DNA of 64,000 bases. It comes from Cryptomeria japonica. Lineage: Eukaryota; Streptophyta; Pinopsida; Cupressales; Cupressaceae. A program made the position numbers and the translations under genes. Shown here piece after piece: positions 19,723-32,574 of this stretch (within the stretch, counting starts at the first letter, position 1; the number at the start of each line of letters is the position of its first letter). The notes under the pieces were generated by a model that was given only the letters and a program-made list of their open reading frames with translations, was not told the origin of the DNA and did no database searches. Where the stretch lies: NCBI RefSeq assembly GCF_030272615.1, contig NC_081408.1, positions 399,679,889-399,743,888 on the forward strand, given 5' to 3'.

Positions 19723-22700
19723 CAATATCAAGTCATTTTTTATGTTTAAGAGATGCAATCAATGGACAAATTTGGTCAACCAGCAAAAGTTTGGAAGAGG
19801 AATATTGATTCACCATTTATTCAGGCAACAGTTGATTATTTTTCCCAGAGGATTGTGCAAGAGTTAACACGAAGAATGTTTATAATTTTCAATGCAACCT
19901 GTAATTACAAATTTTCTGAGATAGCAAAATCAGTCTTTGTGCAGGGGGCATATCTCTCACATCAATCATTGGATCATGCTGGATTTCGGATATGTTTTAT
20001 TAAACCTATTTTTATAAGTTCTCACCAAAGTAATTGTGGAAATTCGATCTAGTCTGCAAGATACACTTAACAGAATACAAGTCTAGAACAAAGAACATTT
20101 TCTGATTATTTTGTGACAGAACAACTGTCATGTCTTGGGGAGCATATATTTTTGTTCCACCGTTGGATTTTTCCCATTTTTGGATATGTTGTGCACATGC
20201 AAGTTGCGAACGATTCCACCGGTGCGATTAGCCGAATTATGTCTTCTTCAAAAGATATGGTTGACTGAGTGCGAGTCTGTCCAAGGTGACCAACAACAAC
20301 CAAGTTTCTTGTCTTCAAACATTAACAAGGCACAACTTATATTTGCAATGATGGGGCCCATAAGTAATTCATAAAACTTATATTTTTAAGTTATAATGTT
20401 TTCAGATTAAAACATTATGATAAAGATTACATCGAATCCAATAAAGTGTTTAAAAAATACACATCGAATATGAAAGAGATGAAAGAGTGAAGACAATTAT
20501 TATATCCAGCTGTCAGCATATGATATGCCAGGATTTAGTTTTGGAACCAAAAGTGTCTCATCGAGAGAAAACGAAGGATAAATATGCAAAAGAAAGGGTA
20601 AAATGGGGCTTCTACTTCTTTTTCCGGAGTCTGTGTGCTACAGGAAAGGGGGATAATTTTCTGTTTTCTGAATTGTAACAAGGCAAAGGAAGAGAGTATT
20701 AATATTTTTAGACATTATTTTGGGTGTACAGGGGTAATATAGACTTTGATCTATTTATTTTCTGTTGAAAGAAAAGGAGGGAATATACATAAAGCTTTGA
20801 ATTTAAGATATTTTTCCTTCTGATTGATCCAATCTTTGTGTTGTTTTAGTCCTCTTTTTATACAGTCCTGTGCAATCTGTTTGTGTAAATGGTGATGATG
20901 AAAGCTTTGAATTTCATTCATGCATCTACCTGAAAATTATATTTAAAATCTTCCCTTCGTCATCTTGTAGTTGGAAGATCGAATAGATGGGCTTTGCATT
21001 GTCCATTTAATCTTTTTTTTTAGTTTTAAATCCAAAATCTGCGTTCACACCATGGTGATGGGTGGATGTTAAAGTGCCTTTGTGTCTTCTAGTGAAAGAC
21101 ATAACTCATATTTAATTCCTTGTAAATCAAACGTAGGGAGCTATACCTTCTCATCAAAATTTAGAGAGCACTTGCACATATCCATTGCAAGTGACTCAAC
21201 TGTTAGTTCTAGTTTGTTTTCCAACTTTTGGGCATTTAGGAGTCATTTGTGAAGTTATTTTAGAAGGACAAATCTGTTAACTAACAGGAACCAAGCCCCA
21301 ATATTAGGATCTTAACTCACTCAAAAATATCCAAGGACACACACAAAAAAAAGGCAAACAAAAAGGCAAAAAGATAAGCAAAGACAAAAGACAAAAAGAC
21401 ACACAAGACAAAAAAGCTAAGAATAAAAAACAAGACCTCAAGTCAACTAGTCGAAGAGACCTTGATATGAAAATGCCTCAACCACTAATATCATTCTTGA
21501 AAAATGCCATCTCAAGAACACAAGTGATCACATAAAAGAGCAAAGCATGCATCATCCATGAACTACAAGTAGCTAGGCTATGAGCTCATGAGAAGGAAAG
21601 AGAGCACATGTATAGACAGTCTAGATGTGTTTTTCTAGGTGATCCACGTTGGGGAAGAGAATATGAATAGTCCAGTCGTGTTTTACTTGTTCCAATAGTC
21701 CTCATGCATGTGTGCAAGTGATGTCTGGTTTCAAGTATATATCACCCCGTATAAGAGTTTGTTTCCTTTGGTTTCAAGCATGCATCAGCCTGTTTAAGAC
21801 ATGTAATGTAAATACAAATGCCAAGGGACAAATGTGTAAATGCCAAGGAGAGAATATGTAAATTCCAAGGGGTGAATGTTTGGTTTTGGGAACATCTCAC
21901 TTAACAATTTGTTTTCTTTGGTTTCAAGAATGTGTAACCCCATTTAAGATAGATACATGCATGGTTTCGAGGACATCTCGTGTAAGAGTTTGTTTCATGT
22001 GGTTTTGGTGATGTATAACCCCGCCTAATACATATATCAATGCTGTGTTTGGTTTCGAGTGTGAAGCATCTCGTATAAGAGTTTGTTTTCTCTAGTTTCG
22101 AGAATGAACACCTCGTTTAAGGCATGCAAATATATGTCACAATATGATACAAATGGAGTGATAAGGGTGCCCCTGCCCCCCACTTTAAGATGTCAACATA
22201 GACCTATGTTGATGTCTTAAGGAAGCTTAGAGACAAGTATACCTACTCTTCAACGTTAAAGAGATATCCTTTAGGCAATAATGTTCATAAATCCAAGCCA
22301 AAGAGAGAATAATCTTCAAGCAAGGATAAGATACTTGAAAAAGAAATATCTTGCAAAATGTGCAAAGAGGATCCTTGGAGGACAAACAAATCTTTTCTCA
22401 AAAGACATCTACCTCCAAGAGGAGTTTCATGAACAAACATAGCATCTTCTATCAAAAGAAAGGAAGGGGAACAAGAATTCATACCTTCCTTCTATTGCTA
22501 GGTGAAAGAGATTCTTGATGAATGATGACACACTTTTGACCTAATTTGAGGGGTAGGTTTATAATAGATATACATTGCCAAGTGAAGAAGAGGTTGTAGC
22601 CAAGGACATACACCTCTTATATAAGAGAGAATCTTTGAGAAAAAAAAAAAACTTCACACAAAGAATGAAATCAAATTATAAACAAACACCACTCACAAAG

Positions 22701-23605
22701 GAATTGTGGATCCTTATAAAGGATAAAAAAGAGAGATAGATCATTGCCCCCAAGCTTAAGAACAATGAGAAGAATTGCACAATCTCTAAGGAGAGATTAG
22801 GCATAAGAAAATGCACAATGTACTCACCTGAAGGAATATTCAATGCAAGTAGAGACATTAATATATGTAAAATGAAACTCTAAATAAGAGGTAATCTTAA
22901 AAGAGAAAGAGAGAAAGAAGATGCCATCCTTGCTCCTCCCATGTCCTCCCAAGCATGGGAACAAGGAAAAAGAAGGATCACAAATTTCCCAAGGAGAGAT
23001 TATTCATAAGAGATGTACCATTTCAATCAAAGAGTAGATCCTAATCAAGGAACACAAACTTATTCACATGAAGGATAACTCTATGCAAGAAATGACATCA
23101 AGTTATGGAGGATGCAACAAGTAAAAGAAACAGTGAAACCTTAAAGATAAGAGATATGATAGAGGTAAAAGAGAATCATGTTTCTACCTCAAGATGTTTT
23201 GATATTTGAAAAAAAAAGCATCACCTCTAATGACAAAGAGTCCCCAATTAAGTTAACCACTTTTGTCATAGGGTGAGGAGCAACATGAGGGTGAGAGGAG
23301 TGTTAAGGCACTACCTTTTAACCTCGAAAGAGAGAAAGATCAATTGAAAGACATATACGAGTGTGATGGTGAAAAATGGGATCAGGTAGTTTAGGACCTA
23401 ACCCCACTTTCCTCCATACATTGGAATATGAAAGCTCCTAAGGAAGTGATTCACTTTGACTAACTCTTATAAAAGAGAGTCAAGGAATACTCTTAGGGTT
23501 TCTATTCCTTTACTTCTATGAAAGGGAAATGGGATAAATGTGCAATAATGATAAAATAAGCTAGAAAGGTGAAGGAAATGACTATGTAAACTACAATAAT
23601 AAAAT
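19723..23605. other. Unassigned flank of the Tat/Ogre-like element
   Basis: A 99-codon open stretch at 19753-20052 follows the channel fragment and may be its continuation, but I recognise no domain. From about 21650 to 22140 there is a loose tandem pattern (GTTTCGAG..., CTCGTATAAGAGTTTGTTT) in at least four copies. From 22240 to 23560 the strand is purine-rich with AAGAGAGA phrases. No genes were recognised. Confidence 0.4.
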
Positions 23606-24391
23606 ATACGTTTTACCCCATTATTTGTCTTGAAAAAAATAATGTGTATTTAATTTTGTTTCCCTTGTTCCGTTTGATCCGTGTTTAGTCATGCACATTT
23701 TGTTCCTTTATGTTTCACCTTTTCTGCCCCAATGAACTTGTTGGTTAAACTTGCGTATTGGTTCAAGGTTCAAAGTTCAATCGGTGCCCTTGTGTGGGTC
23801 GCGACTTTGTTATGTTGTTAACCGAGCGAGCGTGAATGTGTTAAATTGGTCTTGAAATTGAACTTTTGAACCATTCCTAAAGAGGTTCAAGGGTCAAGGT
23901 TCAAAGTCTTCCTTTATTTTTGTTAAAAGTCTTCGCTCGTTCTCGGTGTTGTGTTGAGCTGGAAGTTGAGAGTTCTTTTGTTTTCTCAGGATTGAACTTG
24001 AACCATTGAAATTTTTGTTAAATGGTTCAAAGTTCAAAGGTTCATTTCAAGTTGGCCCTTAGGACATTAATAACACAAAAAGTGGCACAACAAAAAGAGT
24101 ATTTTGGGCATCTCATATTTAAAAAAATTCTAATTATGGAAAGAAATCATGAAAACTCAAGCCGTTTGTGCGGAGTTGATGTGTAATTAAGAAAGTTGTC
24201 AGGATCCCATCAAATCATTGGTTATCTCACACATTCAGATGAATCATTATGAGGCGTGTGTAGGTATTACTCAACTTTTCCACCTCTTAACATGTGAATT
24301 CTCAGATTGTGAAAGTGGTAGCTATTGTGGTTGGAGAAGTGAAGGACGCCGAAGGTAATTTCAACTCCATACTTCCGAGGGTTTCACAAAC

Positions 24392-27300
24392 TTGATGGTG
24401 GTAACAGGTGAGTTTTGGTCATTTCCCCTCCGTTGTGTTACTAGCTTAGAAAGTCAGTGTAGGAAAATTCTTTGTTTTGGAATAGAATCTGTTCTTTTTA
24501 GGAACTGTTTGATGAATGTAAAAGTGGCCATTATGAGGCCGACTCTTCCAAAACTTGGTCGCACATCATGCCTAGTCAATATACTTCCAGAACTGGGTGA
24601 CACTTCTTTGGCCTAAGCTGACTTAGGAGATTTTTTAGAAAGAGCTAGAAATCCTGAGGCTAACTCGATGATGGAAAGAATAGTTAGAAGTGGCTTGATT
24701 GAAGCTGCTGCTTTCCCAATTGCCACTCCTTGTCCAGAATTGGTGATAGCATGTATGAACATATATGATGCCGATAGCTGGTGCATTAGGACCAGTAGTG
24801 GTGAATTGTTAGAAGAAATTAATAGAGAAACAGTGATGGCTGCAATTGGAATCCCTCATAAAGAGCCGTATGAAGATTGGTTTATTGGTACCTCATACAC
24901 ATTTTTCTTTGAGAAGAAAAGCACATATAAAAGCGTCATTGCAAGAAATTGGCTTTAAAGGTTCAGAAAGGGGGGTCTCAGTTACCCAAACCTCTTACAA
25001 GAGAGCATTTCATCACGGAGGTGCGAGATATTATAATATTGTTAAACAGACTTAAAGGGCATTCACATGCTTTCTATTGGGAAGACTCAATGTAATTCTA
25101 TATTGAAGCATTGTTAGCTGGCGAGAAATATCTTGACTGGGCGCATGTTATTGCTGAAAGGCTCCATGAGGGTTTGAGTAACTTTGTTGGAATGTCCAAT
25201 TTTTACATGTCCTCATATCTATTTTATATATGGGCTTGTACCAGAGAATGGAAACGGTTGCATAACGAGCCTTGGGTGGACGACATGAAGGTTTATGATT
25301 ATTACCCATACTTGCAACAACGGAGACATGTAGAAAATTTCACAAGATGGAATGATGTTTTTGTAGGAAGATATGCCTTTGAGCTACTGGGAGACACAAA
25401 TAAAAGAATGTCAGCCAAGGCCATGGAGCTGGTCAGTATATATGGAAGCTACTTTATCCAATTTCCCAGATTTACTTACATTAGAGTGGGGGGCTTTGAA
25501 GGTGAACCATTCAAATTGCCTAGGTATGCCTTTGATAGTTATGTGCTTATTGAAGTTTGCAGACAACTAGCCCACATTGACAAAAGGTTAGGGACGAAGG
25601 GTAAATCCGGGGTCGCCTTCCCGATTGAACTTGGATATTATAGTTGTAAGTTTGTTTCCGATGCCTTGAACCTAGAATTAGAGTTCAATAAAATGAATTT
25701 ACAACCCTACATTTCCAGACGTAAGTTTGATAGCAGTGGCTATGCTGTAGAACATCTAAATGTTGATGACAATTTCTTCCATGAACCTCAATTAGAAGAC
25801 TATTGGGAAATTGTTGTGATGAATTTGAAGTGAGGAGGAGATTATGGTCAAGATTCACCCTGCAACAGATTGTTACAATGAGGTTGTCCATTAATGTGTC
25901 AGGATTAGAAGAAGAGGAGGGGGAAGACATATTGGATCCTGAATTCAATGAAAGGGTTCAAGGGCAACCTATCCCTAAAAATGACTGGGATAGGAGGGAA
26001 GAAGAAAATATTCAAGCCAAATCCTTCAATGTCATAATGAGAACAGAGAAGTGGTTAAGAGACCGAAAATTTAGAAAGGAGTCGATTATTACTCCTAAAG
26101 AATTAACAGTTGGACCACTTCATGCTACAACATAGATTCCCACTTCCTTCTCTAATGTAATTGTTGATGTTGCAGGTGCCACAAGGCTTAAAATTGGAGA
26201 GGTTCAAACTGGAAGATCAAAACAAATCTCCATTGAGTCCTTCAGCAGTTCAAGTCACCCGTTCAAGGAGCAAAAAGAAAAACAGGGAACCAGTGGCAGA
26301 TCAAATTGTTGTGGACTTAGATTCGAACAAAGAAACTCAGGTGATCATGGATCAACAAGTGTTAAATAACCCTTCAGTGCAGGATGTGGATGCAAAGAAA
26401 GAAGCTAAAGAAAATCCAAATCTGATGAGCACTATGACTGTTGTCAACCCATCCGATGATCAGACACCTTTACCCAAAGAAACTTCTAGTACTTCTCGAT
26501 GGCTTGGAGCTTCAATAGGAAAGAAACACAGTATTGTTCCTATTACTATTCTGATGGAGGATATGGTAAGTGCCTTGGCAAAATATCCAAACCCAGGAAG
26601 CTTAAAACACAAGCAATGATGGAAGTTGATGATGAAATAGGCCACAGGGTAGCGGAAGTAGCTAAGCCTATCTCAGATAAAGACCCAAAAAAGGCCACTG
26701 AGAATGATTTTATTGTTGAGAAAATTGACCTGGGAGTTGCTTCAAGGGCTGTAGATGCCAAACATTTAGAATCCTCCACTAAAAGAATGATATCCAAAAC
26801 CTGGAAAGATGAGAAGGACAAGCGGGAGTTGAAACAAGTTGTTACCCAGATGGCAGAATATATCAATGTCATACATCACCCGAGTCCTCAACCCCTGACA
26901 CAAATGACGTTTTCTTTTGACCCTAAATCACTAGTGAATCAAAAGCTATGGGATCAGGTCCAGAGAAGCCGCATGAAAGCTAAAGTTTTTGATGAGTGGA
27001 TTGAATCCATAGTGTAACAGGGCATAGACTACATTGCTAGCCTGATCAAGGTGTATGATAACGCCATAACTGTGAGTAAAGAGATGGAATTGGAAGCTAT
27101 CGCATGGGACAAAGAAAGAAATAAATGGGTAGCAGTCTTAGCGCAGATGAATGATGTACAAAAATTTGGCATCATAAAATTTCTTACTGAGAAGCTAGTG
27201 GATAACTTGGATGACAACGTATTGTATGTATCAAGAAAGAATGTTGAATGGAGGAACTCTATCATTAAACAGGGTTATGAAGAATCTATCAAGTTGTTAA

Positions 27301-27580
27301 AAGGATTAAAATAACTTATTGATACGATGCAGAAAGATTTAAAATGCAACGATATACAACTCTTGAAGGAGGATGGACAGACGATTGAATCAGCGACAGA
27401 TATGGTCAAAACCTTTAAAGAAAGGGCGCATCTTGTTAAAGAGACAAAGTCTCTAACTATAGATGACTTCTCCAAAGTGTGAAGGATAGAATAAATTTTA
27501 GCAGTCAGCTTTGATCACTTGGAAGCGCATAAAATTAAAGTTATGTAGGTAAACATGGACAAAGAAGTCTGGAAGCAGCG
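24392..27580 (+). pseudogene. Long reading frame inside the 5' LTR (unknown 'PCP' protein family)
   Basis: Open blocks (24392-24616, 24668-24958, 25111-25833, 25803-26135, 26161-26619, 26499-27017, 27051-27314) change frame but run on as one protein of roughly 900-1000 residues. Recognisable parts in order: ATPCPELVIACMNIYD; a YLDWAHVIAE...FYWE block; FTYIRVGGFEGEPFKLPRYA followed by QLAHIDKRLGTKGKSG; an acidic SGLEEEEGEDILDPEF; a basic linker; a helical tail ending FDHLEAHKIKV. The blocks align by eye with the gene at 56415-60708. I recognise no named domain. A protein-coding unit inside an LTR is unusual; it would be transcribed from the 3' LTR or the U3 promoter. Confidence 0.7.
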
Positions 27581-28527
27581 CGTTCTGCACATTGGACTCC
27601 CGCACTATCAAGTTATCCTTTATTTATCCACAACACATTTGGAGTGGTGAAATGTACGTAGTACCACGACAAAACAGGACAAATCAACAACTTCTTCTAC
27701 CACGTTGGAGTCTTGATTGGTTTATGGATGAGTTGTCATCCTGTCCGTGGCCTTTGTTCATTTAAGTTTTATCCAGTTTGAAGCAAACAATTTATTTTAA
27801 CTCTGGGGTAGAGTTTAAGAATTTAGGGTTATTTTCAAAAGAACTATTAGCCTGGAGGCTATAAATGTAATTAAGGATGCTTTATTGAGGGTCTGAAAAA
27901 GTTTGATTTGAATTGGCAGACTTAATTTTCCTTTGAATTTCACTATAGACATTTTTATATATGAATGAAATGATATATTTTTTATGGTCTTCAAATCTGT
28001 GTATTTGAAGGATAGAGAAAATCTCTATTGGGATGTATGCTTGTGTACATAATATTTTACTTCATTATCAGTTCTTTATAAGTCTATGAATTCATTGATT
28101 AAGAAAAAAATTAGTGGTACATTGTCGTTTAAGTGATTCTAGTCCCCCTTGTCCTGTGAGGCATGAGCGAGTATCAATCAACATTTATGCTACATTGAAT
28201 ATACTTGGGGAAATAAGTTTTACATTTAATTGAAATGTTCAAAGTTTAAGTTCGTGAGCTTTACATTTATGGATAATTATCTTGTAGCATTCTTATTGTG
28301 TTTACAAATGAATGTGAAAGCCTTTCTCGCTTTTTGGTAAAAAGTGTGCTTCTTTGTGAGTTATTTGCATAAAAATTTATTGGATATCATATGAGGAGCT
28401 GCACTCTTATGCAGAGGGTAAATTGATACTTAGTTCACCCAACTGCTAGTTTCTTTTTCTTTTCATCACGAGTATGCATGAGTCATCATTAAAATTATTA
28501 AAGGAAAGGAAAATCTGTTAACCAACA
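27581..28527. other. LTR tail, non-coding
   Basis: AT-rich; matches the end of the 3' LTR (about 41180-42096). No open frame of note. Promoter elements cannot be fixed with confidence, though TTTTATATATGAATGAAATG at about 27951 contains a TATA-like core. Confidence 0.45.
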
Positions 28528-28533
28528 ATTTTT

Positions 28534-28551
28534 TGGCGACTCTGCTGGGGA
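28534..28551 (+). promoter_or_regulatory. Primer-binding site, Ogre type
   Basis: TGGCGACTCTGCTGGGGA lies six bases after the 5' LTR end. Ogre and related Tat elements are known to prime from tRNA-Arg at a site of this form. Confidence 0.8.
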
Positions 28552-28573
28552 GTGAAATAATAAGATTGGTCGC

Positions 28574-29604
28574 TTGATTATAGGATACAAAAAACCATCT
28601 TGTGAACTTTTAAGAGTCTATCCAATTCTATCAAAATTTTGCATTGTGAATAGGCTGGAGCCAAGAAGATACTCTAGGTCTCGGAGGCGTGAAGGAATAG
28701 TTGACTCTGTCTTTCAGGATTTGCAAAACCTAAACTTTCAGCTGCCCTTTTCACCTAAGAGACGAGCAAGAAGTAGACCTCCTTCTCCATCCCCTTCATT
28801 CTCTGTATCTTCAGTTTGTCAAGCCCTAACCTTGCATGGTGTTACCTTACCCAGTGTAATCAACCCAACACCTCTTAATATCATTCTTTCGATAGAAACC
28901 AACAATCATTGGGGGGCCATAGTAGGTCCATTGAATCTTGGTCTAAATTTGAATCCTTTACCCAAAGGAGCGAGGGACCATTTGCCTAAATTCAATGGTG
29001 ATGGGAAGGTCACATTTTATGAAAATTTAAATGCATTTAATGTTGCATGTGGTATAATAGCTGTCCAACATGAAGATGTTGCAGCAAGGTTGTTTGTACA
29101 AACATTAATTGAAGCCATTGCAGATCGGTTTTATCATTTGCCAAACAATGTAATAACAAACTGACAAGATTTGAAAACTAGGTTAAAAGTAGCAGAGGAT
29201 GAGCATTCCCTTTTGGCCTAGTTAGCTCAATTAAAAAAAGAGATCCTTGAATCTATGAGATATTTCGTGGCTAGGTTTGATAAAATTGTTCATAAAATTC
29301 CTGCAAATCCGAAACCTTCAAATGATAACTTGAAATGTTTTTTTTATTTATAAAATCTATGACCTCAAAGATAAGATTCTTGATTCGTAGCCAGAGAGTT
29401 GAAACTCTGAATGATGTTAAAACAGTCGCCGTTGAGCTAGAAGATGATTTGATTACCGCAGGAAAATGGAAGAGGGAAGTGCAAGCGGCTAGTGCGCAAC
29501 CTTCTACCTCTTCAGAACCTGTAATTCAAAGACTGATGAATGATGTCATCACACTCAAAAGACAGTTACCTAAGGCTAGTACGTCTTACCCACAACCTTA
29601 TTAG
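28574..29604 (+). pseudogene. gag polyprotein, N-terminal and capsid region
   Basis: The first block (28574-29164) has a basic Arg/Ser/Pro-rich leader (RRYSRSRRREG; RRARSRPPSPSPSF) and then LPKFNGDGKVTFYENLNAFN, the conserved start of the plant Ty3 gag capsid region, and 'DVAARLFVQTLIEAIADRFY'. A stop follows where SWQDLK would be expected (TNxQDLKTRL). After several stops the frame resumes at 29335-29604 with a helical RSQRVETLNDVKTVAVELED segment. The particle protein would have packaged the element RNA; this copy is broken. Confidence 0.8.
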
Positions 29605-30300
29605 GACATACCAAGGAGGATTACAAATCAGTCTATGGGAACTGGGAATAAAGCCTTACAATTGCCTTTGGCTCAACAAAGACTAGCAATTAAAGCTCCG
29701 CCACTTAAGGGGAATATGTGTGTTTTTCATCTCACTAATGATCATGACGTTAATTCTTGTCTATAGATGGTGCAATATGCACAAATGATAAATACAAGAG
29801 AGGCCATAAGTGAACTTGGTCCAGAAGAAGAAGTCCATGGGCAACCTGGCGACTTTGGAATACACTTCTTGGAGTATGAATCAGATTCAGAAAGAGGAGG
29901 TGATATATTGGTGACCCTTGGAGACCCTTCTTGTGCCATCCTCACTAGAGGTCAGCGTCAATCCAAAAATATGGGTACCACAACCTTTCTCGAAACTGTA
30001 GCTAAAGGAAAAGAACCTTTGAACTGGAACTCAGAAAATGGTTCAAGAGTTCAAGAGGTTCAGATGTTGATCCCGATTCTTCTTTTGATATTGTTGAATT
30101 TTGTAAGGCATAAAAAAATTAGATTTCTCCCGTTGAATATCTTAGGTTTAATCCTAAAGAGTTAGAGAAGCTGATTAAATATGTACAAAGGGAAACTTCT
30201 CAGTTGGAATACACCAACACACCATTGATTAACCTTGAGTCTTCACAGGATGAAAAGGATACCATGTCTACAGAGCTGTCTAGTACCATTCTAAAGCATT
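29605..30300 (+). pseudogene. gag C-terminus with variant zinc knuckle
   Basis: At 29719-29760 the frame reads CVFHLTNDHDVNSC, a C-x2-H-x4-H-x4-C variant of the retroviral zinc knuckle that is usual in Tat/Ogre elements. A stop follows at once and then MVQYAQMINTREAISELG. The open stretch 29767-30165 is acidic and then basic, without further domains. Confidence 0.65.
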
Positions 30301-30305
30301 AGCTA

Positions 30306-30866
30306 ATGAACCAATTGAATCACCTAGTACCTGGCCAAAGGCTTGAGCCATTTTATGTGTCTTTATTTATCAATGGGTTTAAACTTAATAATTGCATTAT
30401 TGATTTTGGAGCCTCCGATAATATTATGCCTTCTGTAGTTGCTAAAGCATTAGGCCTTTCACTTACTAAAAAAATTGGTAAATGCTATTCAATGGACTCA
30501 AAGAAAATTCCTTTACTAGGTCAAATCAAAGATGCACAGGTTGCTCTAGCGGTACATCCAAACAAAAGAGTGAAGTTGACTATTTTAGTTGCTGATATTC
30601 CCGCAAGTTATGGGATGTTGTTAAGCAAGAATTTTTGTAAGGATTTGGGAGGAGAAATTAAAATGGATTGGTCCGAGGCAATAATTTGCATCGGTAAACA
30701 AAAATTTGCTCTTCAACTTGAACCAAAGTCCAAATATACCGTTTTCCTCTCCGATGACCCAAAATCTCAAATATTGTATCAAGAATGTGATTTTCGCAAT
30801 TATTTGCTCTTTTATGATGATAAGAAAGATACACCAGAAGATGTAGTAGATCTTACTGTAGGCTTG
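30306..30866 (+). pseudogene. Retroelement aspartic protease
   Basis: The protease core is visible: IIDFGASDNIMPSVVAKALG, a D-F-G-A-S version of the D-T/S-G-A-S active site at about 30400-30417. A VLVADIPASYGMLLSKNF type C-terminal flap region follows. It is fused in frame to the RNase H-like segment downstream. Ty3 proteases cut gag-pol; the Phe after the catalytic Asp departs from the consensus Ser/Thr. Confidence 0.78.
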
Positions 30867-31130
30867 TGGGAAATGAAATTTTATGGTAGTTGTGCATCGA
30901 CTGGATCTGGTGCTAGAGTGGTGCTCATTTCCCCACAAGGTGAAAAGATTGCTTTTTCATTCCAATTAGAATTTAAGAACACTAAGAACACCACAAAATA
31001 TGAGGCATCGCTGTTAGGAATAAAACAAGTTAGAAAAAGGAATCAAATTATTGAGTGTCAAAGGCGATACAAAATTGATTGTTTAACAGGTACGAGGTCT
31101 CTTCTCGGTAAAGAATGAAAGGCTTAAACA
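30867..31130 (+). pseudogene. Additional RNase H-like domain upstream of RT
   Basis: In the same frame as the protease, WEMKFYGSCASTGSGARVVL followed by ISPQGEKIAFSFQLEF and NTTKYEASLLGIKQV has the layout of an RNase H fold (family form W.L.FDGS...G.G..L..P.G, then N..EYEAL). The first catalytic Asp (FDG) is replaced by Tyr-Gly, while the Glu of the 'YEA' box remains. Tat lineage elements carry such a second, archaeal-type RNase H. Here it lies before the RT. Confidence 0.7.
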
Positions 31131-31776
31131 TTATAGAAACTGAGTCTGGGATGAGATTGAATATTTTGATGCTTTCTCAATTGAAGCTATTCCTAGAAAT
31201 CAAAATTCCCTGGCAGTTTTTTTAGCAGTGCCAGTGTCTTTATTGCTCCCACATCCTTACTTTGATACAAATGTTTACAGGATTGAAGTTGTATATCGTC
31301 CTAATGTACCTGACAATTCAAATTTCGTGCAAGTGTTTGGAAATGATAAACATATCAATCAATTCCTGCAAAATGCTGAAATGTTTGCCTCTTCTTTCTT
31401 TGAAGGTTCTGAGAATGAGTGTAATGAGTTTTCTCCAAATACAGGGGGAGGTTTTAAAAAGGAATTTTTTTAGTTGAAGGGAAATCAAATTCCAAAAGGC
31501 CTTGTATCCTTAGAATGCCTCTTTGATTGTAATGACAGGTATGTCAAAGAAAATGTTTTTGAAACTGCTAACACATCGAGAGAATATGAAAAGATTAATT
31601 TAGGTGATGAAAACAATCCAAAGATGGTGAATTTAGGCAATTGTTGCAACCCTAAAGAAAGGAGTTTGTTTGTTAAACTGCTACAAAAGTTTTTAGACAT
31701 TTTTTCCTGGTCTTATGAGGATTTGAAAGACTTTAGAAATGGTTAGTTTCAACATCATATTCCCCTCAAGCCCGAA
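31131..31776 (+). pseudogene. Spacer between RNase H-like domain and RT
   Basis: Two open stretches (31228-31473 and 31474-31746) read like the poorly conserved region that precedes Ty3 reverse transcriptase. They end KLLQKFLDIFSWSYEDLKDF, the standard lead-in (FA.SY.DMPG). One stop at 31472 separates them. Confidence 0.6.
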
Positions 31777-32574
31777 GTGACTCCTTTTAAACAAAAATTA
31801 AGAAATTATAATCCCAAGGTCGCAGGTGCTATTTTCAAAGAAATAGATAAGATGTTTCAGGCAAGGATCATCTATCCTATTCATCATTCTACATGGGTGG
31901 CCAATATTGTTCCGGTTCGCAAGAAAAATGGAGAAATAAGGATCTGTGTGGATTTCGGAAATGTGAATCAAGCTAGTTTAAAAGATAATTACCCATTGCT
32001 AGCGATGGATCATATTCTCCAAACTGTTACCAGATCAGAAATGATGTCGATGCTTGATGGTTTCTCTAGTTATAACTAGATAAGTGTAGCAAAAGAAGAC
32101 TAGCACAAAACGACCTTCACAACGCCTTGGGGAACCTTCGCCTACAATCGAATGCCTTTCGGCCTAATAAATGTGGGAGCAACTTTTCAAAGGGCGATGA
32201 ATCTCTCATTCGGTCACCTCATTGATAAGACTATAGTTATTTATCTTGATGATTTGATAGTTTTCTCTAAAAGAAGGAAAACTCACCTAAGAGATTTGGA
32301 GACTGTGCTACAAAGATGCAGATGCCATGGTATTTATCTCAACCCAAAGAAGTCAGTTTTCCGTGTTACAAAGGGAAAGCTATTAGGGCATATAGTTTCA
32401 CAAGATGGTATCAAAATAGATCCTAATTGGGTAAAAGCTATTCAACAATTAAGTCTGCCATTAGACAAAAGTGGTGTCAAATCATTCTTTGGGCAAGTTA
32501 GTTTCCTCAGGAGATTCGTGCCAGATTTCGCTGAAATTACCAAACACATTGTAGGGATGATGAGTGAAAAGTAG
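31777..32574 (+). pseudogene. Ty3-type reverse transcriptase
   Basis: The order of RT motifs is complete: 'WVANIVPVRKKNGEIRICVD' (motif A approach), SMLDGFSSYN, WGTFAYNRMPFGLINVGATF, then the catalytic YLDD at 32242-32253, and GHIVSQDGIKIDP. One stop after SYN (32078) and one after MMSEK (32572) break the frame. It would have copied the element RNA into DNA; the catalytic box itself is preserved. Confidence 0.9.

Larger units (their letters stand above)
23611..28527 (+). repeat. 5' LTR of the Tat/Ogre-like element
   Basis: It begins TTTTACCCCATTATTTG (the 3' copy begins TGTTACCCC, so the first bases have mutated) and ends GTTAACCAACA. It is collinear with 34516-42096 apart from the insertion there. 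The part before 24390 is rich in GGTTCAAAGTTCAA phrases. The middle 24392-27580 is the decayed protein-coding stretch. The last 950 bp are AT-rich and non-coding. Confidence 0.9.

Noticed and set aside
23611-28527. Idea that the 24-27 kb reading frame is a separate host gene next to the retroelement
   Set aside because: The same blocks recur in the 3' LTR at the collinear position and the outer ATACG duplications enclose both, so it is inside the LTRs.
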